DNA from: Bradyrhizobium sp. WBAH42
GTDB taxonomy: Bacteria; Pseudomonadota; Alphaproteobacteria; Rhizobiales; Xanthobacteraceae
Length of the DNA: 64,000 nucleotides
Direction: 5' to 3'
Assembly (NCBI RefSeq): GCF_024585265.1
Contig: NZ_CP036533.1
Span: 806,001 to 870,000, forward strand
This document shows, one piece after another, positions 1 through 9,030 of this stretch. A program made the translations under genes and the position numbers. The notes below the pieces were generated by a model, which was not told the DNA's origin, did not search any database, and saw nothing but the letters and a program-made list of their open reading frames with translations. Each line of letters starts with the position of its first letter. Position 1 is the first letter of the stretch.

Positions 1-539
1 ATGCCGACGAGCGTGCCGGCGAGGAACGCGAGACCTGGATCCTGGCGCGCGATGCCGCGGTGATGGCGCTCTTGTACGGATCGGGGCTGCGCATCTCCGA
101 AGCGCTCTCCCTGAAGCGCCGCGAGGTGCCGCGTCCCGGCGAGGGCGACGTGTTGGTCGTGACCGGCAAGGGCAACAAGACCCGCATGGTGCCGGTGCTG
201 CAAAACGTGCTGGAGCTGGTGCAGGAATACGTTTCGATGTGCCCCTATCCGCTGCCGGCGGAAGAGCCGATCTTCGTCGGCGCGCGCGGCGGTCCCTTGA
301 GCCCGCGCATCATCCAGCTCGCGATGGAGCGGCTGCGCGGTGCGCTTGGGCTGCCGGACAGCGCCACGCCGCACGCGCTGCGCCATTCCTTCGCCACGCA
401 CCTGCTCTCGCGCGGCGGGGACTTGCGCGCCATCCAGGAATTGCTCGGCCATTCCTCGCTGTCGACGACGCAGGTCTATACCGGCATCGATTCCGAGCGG
501 CTGCTGGAGGTCTATGCCAGCGCGCATCCGCGGCGCTGA
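1..539 (+). CDS. xerC: Tyrosine recombinase XerC, C-terminal part (cut by window edge)
   Basis: This is the catalytic half of a tyrosine recombinase that resolves chromosome dimers at dif. The reading frame is open from base 3, so the gene starts outside the window. Visible family marks are the first catalytic Arg in GSGLRISE, the H-x-x-R box in HALRHSFATHLL, the GH of LLGHSS and the nucleophile Tyr in TTQVYT. The end, VYASAHPRR, is more typical of XerC than XerD. The N-terminal SAM-like DNA-binding domain is not in view. A perfect 12-base palindrome (541-552) follows the stop codon. The XerC/XerD assignment is inference from the tail; the recombinase family is certain. Confidence 0.85.
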   Translation, partial: ADERAGEERETWILARDAAVMALLYGSGLRISEALSLKRREVPRPGEGDVLVVTGKGNKTRMVPVLQNVLELVQEYVSMCPYPLPAEEPIFVGARGGPLSPRIIQLAMERLRGALGLPDSATPHALRHSFATHLLSRGGDLRAIQELLGHSSLSTTQVYTGIDSERLLEVYASAHPRR

Positions 540-691
540 GGCACGGCCGTGCGCACTGCACCGCAACGGCAGACAGGCCGTCGACGACCGGTGGAATAGA
601 GCGGATTTCCGTTTACGCGCGTAGGTGGATGGTGCAAAAGACCAATAGGCGGCATGTGCGACCCGCGACTATCGTCTACGGCGTGTGGAAA

Positions 692-940
692 ATGAACAAG
701 ACCTCTCCGGGAATGACTGTGGCGGTGCTGGCCGGAATCGCCGTGCTGATGCCGACCAGCGCCTATGCCTATCTGGATCCGGGGAGCGGCGCCTTCGCCG
801 TACAGGCTCTGCTTGCCGGCATTGCCGGCGGCCTGATCGCCATTCGAGCGTACGGAAAGCGGGTGATGGATTTCTTCCGGCGCTCGAAATCGTCGCCGGA
901 CGTCGCCACCAGCAGATCCATACTGGACCGCGATGCGTGA
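692..940 (+). CDS. Small YLDPGSG-motif membrane protein
   Basis: The predicted product has 82 residues. It has an N-terminal hydrophobic stretch ending TSAYA, which looks like a signal peptide cut just before YLDPGSG. A second hydrophobic segment (VQALLAGIAGGLIAI) follows, then a basic tail with FFRR. From memory, short proteins with a YLDPG(S/T)G motif recur next to methyltransferase and sulfatase-like genes in surface-polysaccharide contexts; the biochemical role is unknown to me. The stop overlaps the next gene's start (ATGCGTGA at 933-940), so the two are probably translationally coupled. An in-frame extension upstream exists, but the ATG at 692 places the signal peptide correctly. Confidence 0.75.
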   Translation: MNKTSPGMTVAVLAGIAVLMPTSAYAYLDPGSGAFAVQALLAGIAGGLIAIRAYGKRVMDFFRRSKSSPDVATSRSILDRDA

Positions 941-2342
941 TCCCGGATCGTTCCGCGATCCCTCAGGCTACGTCTTCACCCATGCTGGCCGAGTTTTTCG
1001 CGCGGTCGAGGACGAAGCATATCGCAACTTCCTGCTGCTGAAATCGTCGGGCGCCTACGACGCGCTGATGGAAAGAGGATGGATCGTCGCCGCGGAGGAG
1101 GCAAGCTCCGACGAGGCGACGCAGACTCTGATCCATGCCGAATCGGATCGACTGAAAGTTCTGGAGCATCCGCGCGTCCCGTTCATCTCCTATCCATATG
1201 AATGGCCGTTCGAGTTGCTCAAGCGCGCCGCCCTGCTCCACCTCGATGTCCATCTGCTCGCGCTCGATTTCGGACTGACGCTGTCGGATGCGACCGCTTA
1301 CAATATTCAGTTCATCGGAATCCGGCCGGTCTTCATCGACATTTCCTCTTTCGTGCCGTACCGGGACGGCGACTATTGGGACGGCCACCGGCAGTTCGTC
1401 GAGCAGTTCGCGAACCCCTTGCTGATGCGCGCGCTGCTCGGCGTCGCCCACAACGCCTGGTACCGGGGCGCGCTGGAAGGCATTCCGACCGCCGACATGG
1501 CCGCGCTGATCGGATGGCCCAAACGGTGGCTCTCCCCGGACGTCCTGACCAACATCACGCTTCCGGACCGTTTTCAGCGACGGGCACGCCGCGAGCCGAA
1601 TCAGCCCTCACGACAGCCAAAGCCGCTGCCCAAAGCCGCGCTTCAGATGATGTTGCGCCGGTTGCGGCGCTGGATCTCCAATCTCGCGCCGAAAGACGTC
1701 GGACCGACCGAATGGCAGCAATATGAGCGCGGCAATCTTTCATATTCCAATACCGAGGAAAGCAGGAAGGAGAAATTCGTCAGTTGCTTCGCGCAGAACA
1801 ATACGCTGGCCTGCGCGTGGGACATCGGCTGCAACACCGGTCGGTATTCGCAAGCGCTTTTGCAAAACCGGGTCCGGTCCGTGATCGGGTTCGACGCCGA
1901 TCTCAATGCGCTCGACGTTGCGGTGGCGCGTGCGACCGCGGACAATCTGGACTTTCTCCCGCTGTTCAGCGATGCCGCAAATCCAAGCCCCGGTCAGGGC
2001 TGGGCGGAGACCGAGCGTTCGGGGCTGCATTCGCGCAGCCGCGCGGACGCCGTTATCGCGCTCGCGATCGTGCACCATCTCGCGATCGGCCGGAACATTC
2101 CGCTGCCGTCGGTGCTGGATTGGCTCGTCGGACTGGCACCCCGCGGCGTGATCGAGTTCGTTCCGAAGTCCGACCCGATGATCCAGCGCATGCTGCGATT
2201 GAGGCGCGACATCTTCGATGGCTATGACGGCGAGCAATTCGAGCGCGCCTTGACCCGCCATGCAGCGATCGTGCGGCGGCTCGAGCTCACCCCGGGCGGC
2301 CGCACGCTGTACGAATTCGCAAGACAGGCCGGTGGAGACTGA
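933..2342 (+). CDS. Two-domain protein: kinase-like N-terminal half and class I SAM methyltransferase
   Basis: The product has 469 residues. The C-terminal half has a class I SAM-binding site: motif I DIGCNTG (297-303) and an acidic strand end VIGFDAD (317-323). The N-terminal half is not a usual methyltransferase extension. It carries D119-x4-N124 followed by FID (D136), the spacing of the catalytic loop (HGDxxxxN) and metal-binding Asp of aminoglycoside-phosphotransferase or protein-kinase-like folds, after a helix rich in His and Leu (about 95-115). The usual catalytic-loop His is absent, so this may be a pseudokinase. It lies between the YLDPGSG gene (8-base overlap) and the phosphatase-superfamily gene (1-base gap), so the three are almost certainly one operon. 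Substrate unknown; a glycan is plausible. Confidence 0.8.
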   Translation: MRDPGSFRDPSGYVFTHAGRVFRAVEDEAYRNFLLLKSSGAYDALMERGWIVAAEEASSDEATQTLIHAESDRLKVLEHPRVPFISYPYEWPFELLKRAALLHLDVHLLALDFGLTLSDATAYNIQFIGIRPVFIDISSFVPYRDGDYWDGHRQFVEQFANPLLMRALLGVAHNAWYRGALEGIPTADMAALIGWPKRWLSPDVLTNITLPDRFQRRARREPNQPSRQPKPLPKAALQMMLRRLRRWISNLAPKDVGPTEWQQYERGNLSYSNTEESRKEKFVSCFAQNNTLACAWDIGCNTGRYSQALLQNRVRSVIGFDADLNALDVAVARATADNLDFLPLFSDAANPSPGQGWAETERSGLHSRSRADAVIALAIVHHLAIGRNIPLPSVLDWLVGLAPRGVIEFVPKSDPMIQRMLRLRRDIFDGYDGEQFERALTRHAAIVRRLELTPGGRTLYEFARQAGGD

Positions 2343-2343
2343 A

Positions 2344-3882
2344 ATGCCGCTACGATCCGATGACAGATTCGTCCTGCTCCGCGCGGTCGCGACGGCTGTA
2401 CTTCTGTCCACGATGGCCCTCCTCAATTTTTACGCAGCGAACATGAGCGCGCTGGCTGGTCCGTCGCGCGTGTTGCAATACGCGGCCGGCATCATGGCGA
2501 TCGCGGCGGTTCTCTCGGTGTGTCTCGCCTTGCTGCTGCGCAAGGTCCCGCCATGGCGCATCGTTCTGGCGGTCGGGCTGACGGTCTTCGTCTTCTTCGC
2601 TTATCGCGTCGAGCTGGTCGAGTACGAGATGAAGGGCCGCTTCGGCGACTGGGCCGCGATCGCCTGGACCGTGATGGCCATCGCCACCGGCATCGGTGCC
2701 CTGATTGTCATCCGCCGACCTGCGCTCGTGACAATCGCACTGGTGGCGTCGTTGGCGTTTGCCGCCCTGCCCGTCACCCGCATCGCGACCGCGCTTGTGA
2801 AGGAGCAGCGCGCGCCGCGCCCGGTGCCGGGCGCCGGTGAGCCGGCGATGAAGCTCACGATGTCTCCCAACATCTATTGGATCGTGCTCGATGCCTATCC
2901 GAGGCAGGACGTCCTCAAGGAAGATTTTTCATTCGACAACAGCGGCTTCCTCGCCTCGCTCGGCGCGAAGGACTTTACGGTATTTCGCAATGCCCGCTCG
3001 AATTTTCCGGCGACGGCCAATTCGATATCGAGCACGGCCAACGCCGACTACACCGTCGAGGGCGAAGGCAAGGACCTCAAGGCTTTCCCGCTGGAGCGGC
3101 TATATCCGCTCGTTCGAGGCAAGAACCGGACGGTGGCCCGGCTCACCTCGGCCGGATACAGCTATGTCCATTTTGAAAACGGCTATGACAACCTGACCAA
3201 ATGCGCGTTCGACGGGCCGCGTTGCCTGCGCGGGAATGTCGGGCTGGACGAGATGGACGTCGCCATTCTCTCCAACACACCGATCATCGACTTGATCATC
3301 GGTCGGCGGCAGTCGCCGTTTGCGTGGGGCGGCGTCGATGACCTGACCCGTCTGTTGAATGAGGTCCAGGCGACTCCATCGCCGTTCTTCCTGTACGCAC
3401 ACATCCTGGTCCCGCATATCCCGTTCCGCTTCACGGCGGACTGCGGTTTCCGCTCGGCCGCCCCGGACCTGCAGCGCTGGGACCCGGCGAGCCGCCCGGC
3501 CTTCCTCGACCAGCTCCGCTGCACCAACTCTCAGACGCTGACGCTCGTCGACAAGATTGTCACGTCAGATCCCGACGCACTGATCATCCTGCAGTCGGAT
3601 CATGGCACGGACTTCCGCGGCCAGACCAAGCGCTCGCCATCTACCTGGTCGGACGCCGATCTCCACGAGCGCTTCGGCGTTCTGAACGCAATTCGGCTGC
3701 CGAAGCAATGCCGCGCGGCCGCTCCAGACGACATCACCTTGATCGACACCTTTCCGCTGGTCTTTGCCTGCCTGACCGGCGGCGCGTTTGAACCGCGTCA
3801 ACCGCGCTTCTTTGTCACCCCGTATGACGACATGCCCGATTTCGGGGATGCGGTCGAGTTTCCGGCTGAGCGGGTACGGTGA
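2344..3882 (+). CDS. Membrane-anchored sulfatase / alkaline-phosphatase-superfamily protein
   Basis: The product has 512 residues. Five hydrophobic segments span about residues 9-150, followed by a catalytic domain expected in the periplasm. The domain opens with NIYWIVLDAYPR, whose Asp (D183) is the usual first metal ligand. NFPATANS (219-226) is the likely nucleophile region with T224. HILVPHIPF (H353, H358) and QSDHG (D419-H420) are the C-terminal metal-binding motifs. Family members include sulfatases and phosphoethanolamine or phosphoglycerol transferases; I cannot tell which applies. It starts one base after the stop of the methyltransferase fusion gene. Together they suggest modification of an exported polysaccharide or lipid. 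Confidence 0.8.
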   Translation: MPLRSDDRFVLLRAVATAVLLSTMALLNFYAANMSALAGPSRVLQYAAGIMAIAAVLSVCLALLLRKVPPWRIVLAVGLTVFVFFAYRVELVEYEMKGRFGDWAAIAWTVMAIATGIGALIVIRRPALVTIALVASLAFAALPVTRIATALVKEQRAPRPVPGAGEPAMKLTMSPNIYWIVLDAYPRQDVLKEDFSFDNSGFLASLGAKDFTVFRNARSNFPATANSISSTANADYTVEGEGKDLKAFPLERLYPLVRGKNRTVARLTSAGYSYVHFENGYDNLTKCAFDGPRCLRGNVGLDEMDVAILSNTPIIDLIIGRRQSPFAWGGVDDLTRLLNEVQATPSPFFLYAHILVPHIPFRFTADCGFRSAAPDLQRWDPASRPAFLDQLRCTNSQTLTLVDKIVTSDPDALIILQSDHGTDFRGQTKRSPSTWSDADLHERFGVLNAIRLPKQCRAAAPDDITLIDTFPLVFACLTGGAFEPRQPRFFVTPYDDMPDFGDAVEFPAERVR

Positions 3883-4021
3883 ACGACCGATGTGTCGCGG
3901 CGCGGCCTCCCCCACAGGCTGCGCAGCCGGCAGACTGACACACTCTCGTCATAGCGCGCGTGCCTCTTGCGCAGGCCGCGCGGTTCGGTCAATCGTTGCG
4001 GAACCGACCAAGAGGGGAATC

Positions 4022-4609
4022 ATGAGCGCACATGAAAGCATGGAGCATGCCGAGCACGCCGAACACGCGTCCGGCTCGAACAAGAAGATCGCCCTTCTGA
4101 TCGCCGTGCTGGCGCTTTTCCTTGCGATCTCGGAGACGCTCGGCAAGGGGGCCCAGACCGAATCGATCAGCAAGAACGTCGAAGCCGCCAATCTCTGGGC
4201 GTTCTTCCAGGCCAAGAGCATCCGCCGCACCGTGGTGGTGACCGCGGCCGAGCAGGGCAAGCTGACGCTGGCCGCCGCGGACGAGGCGCAGAAGCCCGCC
4301 GTGCAGAAGCAGATCGAGGATTGGACCAAGACCGCGCAGCGCTACCGCTCCGAGCCCGAGACCGGCGAAGGCACCGAGCAGCTTGCGGAGAAGGCCAAGC
4401 ACGCCGAGCACGACCGCGACGAGGCGACCGCGAAATACCACCATTTCGAGCTGGCCTCGGCCGCCTTCCAGATCGGCATCGTGCTGGCCTCGGCCACCAT
4501 CATCACCGGCATGTTCGCGCTCGCCTATGTCGGCGGCGTGCTGACGATCGCCGGCCTGATCATGACCGCACTCGGCCTGTGGTGGCCGCATCTGCTGCAT
4601 TTGCATTGA
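4022..4609 (+). CDS. DUF4337 family membrane protein
   Basis: The product has 195 residues. A His- and Glu-rich N-terminus (HAEHAEHA) precedes a membrane segment (about 20-40, KKIALLIAVLALFLAI). A charged helical middle of about 90 residues looks coiled coil, and two membrane segments lie at the C-terminus, ending LWWPHLLHLH. This is the layout of DUF4337 proteins. The function is unknown. The ATG at 4022 is preceded by a good ribosome site (AAGAGGGGA). It is 139 bases from the sulfatase-like gene, so it is probably a separate unit. Confidence 0.8.
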   Translation: MSAHESMEHAEHAEHASGSNKKIALLIAVLALFLAISETLGKGAQTESISKNVEAANLWAFFQAKSIRRTVVVTAAEQGKLTLAAADEAQKPAVQKQIEDWTKTAQRYRSEPETGEGTEQLAEKAKHAEHDRDEATAKYHHFELASAAFQIGIVLASATIITGMFALAYVGGVLTIAGLIMTALGLWWPHLLHLH

Positions 4610-4647
4610 GGGGAGCGTGTGGCGCGCGCCCGAAACCACACAGACAG

Positions 4648-4752
4648 TGTCATGCCCCGGCTTGACCGGGGCATCCAGTACGCCGCGGCTTCTCGGTTCA
4701 ATCACTGACGTCTCTGGAATACTGGATCGCCCGGTCAAGCCGGGCGATGACA
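4648..4752. repeat. Palindromic intergenic repeat (CCCCGGCTTGACCGGGG type)
   Basis: An imperfect inverted repeat. TGTCATGCCCCGGCTTGACC on the left mirrors GGTCAAGCCGGGCGATGACA on the right, with internal CATCCAGTA/TACTGGAT arms. It lies between two convergent genes, where its transcript could fold as a terminator. Related copies are at 8893-9012 and 47641-47764. Confidence 0.85.
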
Positions 4753-4771
4753 GCGAGCGTGTGGTGAACAG

Positions 4772-5302
4772 CTAGCGCGCCTGGTGCACGCTCTTCCTGA
4801 AACGCTGGATCATACGCAACGTGCGGGACGACCAGCCCTCGCCGTCGCCGGCGATCAATTCGCGGATGCGGCGCTTGATCGGGTCGACCAGCTCCGCAGC
4901 CTTGGCGCGGATCTTCAGCACCAGCCCGTAGATCCGCTCAAACCAGCGCATCTCCAGAAGCTTGGCGCGCGTGACGTCGAACACGAAGGCGGTAACGCCG
5001 ACGCCGATGAGCTTCGCGAACACGATCGTGAAGACGGCGCTGGTCCAGTATTCGTGCGCGAGCAGCCACAGGCCGACCAGCTTGAGCGGAAACAGCGGGA
5101 CGATTGGGACCGCGAACACGATCAGCGTCATGGCCGGCGACAGCGCATCGACGCGCTCGGTCAGCCATTGCTTGAAGCGCGCAAGCGGGATGGCTGCGAC
5201 GACCTTGGCAACGATCGGCTCGAGATGGTCCCACAGCCAGGCTTCGATCAGGAAGACGATCGCAAGCAGGACCCAGACCGGTTGAAGAAGGCGGCGCAGC
5301 AT
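4772..5302 (-). CDS. Conserved hypothetical membrane protein
   Basis: The product has 176 residues. Hydrophobic segments appear near the start (PVWVLLAIVFLIEAWLW), in the middle (MTLIVFAVPIVPLFPLKLVGLWLLA) and after that (AVFTIVFAKLIGVGVTAFVF). A basic amphipathic C-terminal part (KIRAKAAELVDPIKRRIREL) is probably cytoplasmic. The reading frame extends upstream into lpd, but the ATG at 5302 (MLRRLLQ) gives a normal start 34 bases after the lpd stop. It is the last gene of the minus-strand TCA block and is probably co-transcribed. No function is recognised; the length and layout recall conserved Rhizobiales membrane proteins. Confidence 0.7.
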   Translation of the reverse strand: MLRRLLQPVWVLLAIVFLIEAWLWDHLEPIVAKVVAAIPLARFKQWLTERVDALSPAMTLIVFAVPIVPLFPLKLVGLWLLAHEYWTSAVFTIVFAKLIGVGVTAFVFDVTRAKLLEMRWFERIYGLVLKIRAKAAELVDPIKRRIRELIAGDGEGWSSRTLRMIQRFRKSVHQAR

Positions 5303-5336
5303 GTGTTTCCCGCCCGATTTGGCGCTGGGCGCTTCG

Positions 5337-6737
<1,401 letters not shown>

Positions 6738-6789
6738 GAGAGAAAGTCCCGTAAGGTTAGGCGTGATGAGGATGAGTCCGCGCGGCGCC

Positions 6790-7551
6790 TCAGCGTCCGC
6801 CGGACACATCGAGAATGGCTGAGGTGACGTAGGAGGCCTCGTCCGAGATCAGCCAGACGATGGCATTGGCGATTTCGTCGGCGGTGCCGACGCGCTTCAT
6901 CGGCACCAGATGGGCCAGACGATGGGCGCGGTCGGGCTCGCCACCGGCGGCGTGGATTTCGGTGTCGATCAGGCCGGGACGGATCGCAGCGACGCGAATG
7001 CCCTCGCCCGCGACCTCATAACCGAGGCCGACGGTGAAGGAATCGACCGCGCCCTTGGACGCGGCGTAGTCGACATAGGTGTTGGGTGCGCCGAGACGGG
7101 CCGCGACCGAGGACAGGTTGACGATGACGCCGCCCTTGCCGCCGTGCTTGGTCGACATCCGCTTCACTGCTTCACGCGCGCAGAGGATGGAGCCGGTGAC
7201 GTTGACGGCCATCACGCGCTGGATGCGCTCGGCCGACATCTCGTCGACACGCACGCCGCTCTTGCCGACAATGCCGCCATTGTTGACGAGCGCGCCGAGC
7301 GTACCGAACTTGTCGGCCTCCTTGAACAAATTGAGGATGTCGCTTTCCTCGGCGACATCGCACTTCACAGCGATGGCCTTGCCATTGCTGGCCGCGATCT
7401 GCGCGACCACCTCGTCGGCCGCATTCTTGTTGCTGGCATAGCCGACCACGACGCGGAAGCCGCGCGCGGCCGCCGCAAGCGCGGTCGCACGACCGATGCC
7501 GCGGCTGCCGCCGGTGATGACAACGACTTTATCCGTCACGGGCGCCTCCAT
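6790..7551 (-). CDS. Short-chain dehydrogenase/reductase
   Basis: The product has 253 residues and is a classical SDR. It has the cofactor motif TGGSRGIG (13-20), NNGG in place of the usual NNAG, a catalytic Ser in NLSSVA and Y-x3-K in DYAASK. The end, [14 protein letters not shown], is typical of the glucose-1-dehydrogenase/FabG-like group. The substrate is not predictable. It lies between sucB (54 bases) and lpd (52 bases), in the same direction, so it is probably transcribed with the 2-oxoglutarate dehydrogenase genes although it has no known role in that complex. Confidence 0.88.
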   Translation of the reverse strand: MEAPVTDKVVVITGGSRGIGRATALAAAARGFRVVVGYASNKNAADEVVAQIAASNGKAIAVKCDVAEESDILNLFKEADKFGTLGALVNNGGIVGKSGVRVDEMSAERIQRVMAVNVTGSILCAREAVKRMSTKHGGKGGVIVNLSSVAARLGAPNTYVDYAASKGAVDSFTVGLGYEVAGEGIRVAAIRPGLIDTEIHAAGGEPDRAHRLAHLVPMKRVGTADEIANAIVWLISDEASYVTSAILDVSGGR

Positions 7552-7605
7552 GGTTCGACACGCGCCGTCGCATCAGTCGCGACGGCGCTCGCAACGCATC
7601 AGCGA

Positions 7606-8847
7606 TCAGAGATCGAGCACCAGGCGCGCCGGATCTTCCAGGCTCTCCTTGACGCGAACCAGGAAGGTGACGGCTTCCTTGCCGTCGATCACGCGGTGAT
7701 CGTAGGACAGGGCCAGATACATCATCGGGCGCACCTCGATCTTGCCGCCGACGACCATCGGCCGCTCCTGGATCTTGTGCATGCCGAGAATGCCCGACTG
7801 CGGCGCGTTCAGGATCGGGGTCGACATCAGCGAGCCGTAGATGCCGCCGTTGGTGATGGTGAAGGTGCCGCCCTGCATTTCGTCGATCTTGAGCTGGCCG
7901 TCACGGGCGCGGCGGCCGAAATCGGCGATGCCCTTCTCGATGTCGGAGATCGACTTGTGGTCGCAGTCGCGCACCACGGGCACGACCAGGCCCTTGTCGG
8001 TGCCGACGGCGACGCCGATGTGATAGTAGTTCTTGTAGATCAGGTCGCTGCCGTCGATCTCGGCATTCACCGCCGGGATGTCCTTCAGCGCCTGCACGAC
8101 GGCCTTGGTGAAGAAGCCCATGAAGCCGAGCTTGGCGCCATGCTTCTTCTCGAACGCGTCCTTGTAGTGCGCACGCAGCGCCATGACGTTGGTCATGTCG
8201 ACCTCGTTGAAGGTCGTGAGCATGGCCGCGGTGTTCTGCACGTCCTTGAGGCGGCGCGCGATGGTCTGGCGCAGGCGGGTCATCTTGACGCGCTCTTCGC
8301 GGGCGGCGTCATCGGCCGGCGAGGGGCTGCGGACCTGAACGGCGGCGGCGGGCTGGTTGACCGGGGTCGGCGCCGAGGCGGCACGCTCGATCGCGGCCAG
8401 CATGTCGCCCTTGGTGACGCGGCCGTCCTTGCCGGAGCCGGGAACGGTCGAGGCGTCGATGCCGGTCTCGGCAGACAGCTTACGCACGGACGGCGCGAGC
8501 GGCGCGTCGGCCGGCGGTGCCTTCGCGGCAGCGGGCGCCGGCGCGGGAGCAGCGGCGGCAGCCGCGGGCGCAGCAGCCTTGGCCGGCGCGGCGGCGGGCT
8601 TGGCTGCGCCGGCACCGTCGGTGATCTGACCGAGCAGCGCGCCCACGGCAACGGTCGCACCATCGGCGGCGATGATCTCGCTCAGCGTGCCGGCGGACGG
8701 CGCGGGGACTTCGATGGTGACCTTGTCGGTCTCGAGCTCCACCAAGGGCTCGTCGACGGCGACGGGGTCGCCGGCCTTCTTGAACCAGCGGCCGATGGTG
8801 GCCTCGGTGACGGATTCGCCGAGCGTCGGCACACGAATTTCAGTCAT
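7606..8847 (-). CDS. sucB: 2-oxoglutarate dehydrogenase E2, dihydrolipoyl succinyltransferase
   Basis: E2 core of the 2-oxoglutarate dehydrogenase complex; it transfers the succinyl group from lipoate to CoA. The product has 413 residues. There is one lipoyl domain (1-77, lipoyl Lys K42 in ETDKVT), an Ala/Pro-rich linker (about 82-115), a small subunit-binding domain ([13 protein letters not shown]) and a catalytic domain with H384 and D388 in HRVIDG. The start at 8847 has an AAGGAAGAG ribosome site. It lies downstream of sucA, separated by a palindromic repeat. Also called odhB. Confidence 0.97.
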   Translation of the reverse strand: MTEIRVPTLGESVTEATIGRWFKKAGDPVAVDEPLVELETDKVTIEVPAPSAGTLSEIIAADGATVAVGALLGQITDGAGAAKPAAAPAKAAAPAAAAAAPAPAPAAAKAPPADAPLAPSVRKLSAETGIDASTVPGSGKDGRVTKGDMLAAIERAASAPTPVNQPAAAVQVRSPSPADDAAREERVKMTRLRQTIARRLKDVQNTAAMLTTFNEVDMTNVMALRAHYKDAFEKKHGAKLGFMGFFTKAVVQALKDIPAVNAEIDGSDLIYKNYYHIGVAVGTDKGLVVPVVRDCDHKSISDIEKGIADFGRRARDGQLKIDEMQGGTFTITNGGIYGSLMSTPILNAPQSGILGMHKIQERPMVVGGKIEVRPMMYLALSYDHRVIDGKEAVTFLVRVKESLEDPARLVLDL

Positions 8848-8892
8848 GGTCTCTTCCTTAAGGGATCGCCGGTAGCGGTCATGAATTTCATA

Positions 8893-9012
8893 CGTCATTG
8901 CCCGCGAAGGCGGGCAATCCAGTACGCCGTGACCTTCGTGATCAAAACGAAAGCCGCGGAATACTGGATGCCCCGCCCCCGTGCGCGATTGCGCACTAGG
9001 CGGGGCATTGAC
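8893..9012. repeat. Palindromic intergenic repeat between sucA and sucB
   Basis: The outer arms are CGTCATTGCCCGC and the mirrored GGGGCATTGAC. Inner arms contain CGAAGGCGGGCAATCCAGTA and TACTGGATGCCCCGCC. It sits inside the suc operon, so its hairpin is in the transcript and may affect stability or the E1:E2 ratio. It is related to the copy at 4648-4752. Confidence 0.8.
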
Positions 9013-9030
9013 CTAGTCCTAAAAACCTTC

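Noticed and set aside
541..552. xerC terminator at the palindrome GCACGGCCGTGC
   Set aside because: Six-base arms without loop or T tract; too weak to call.
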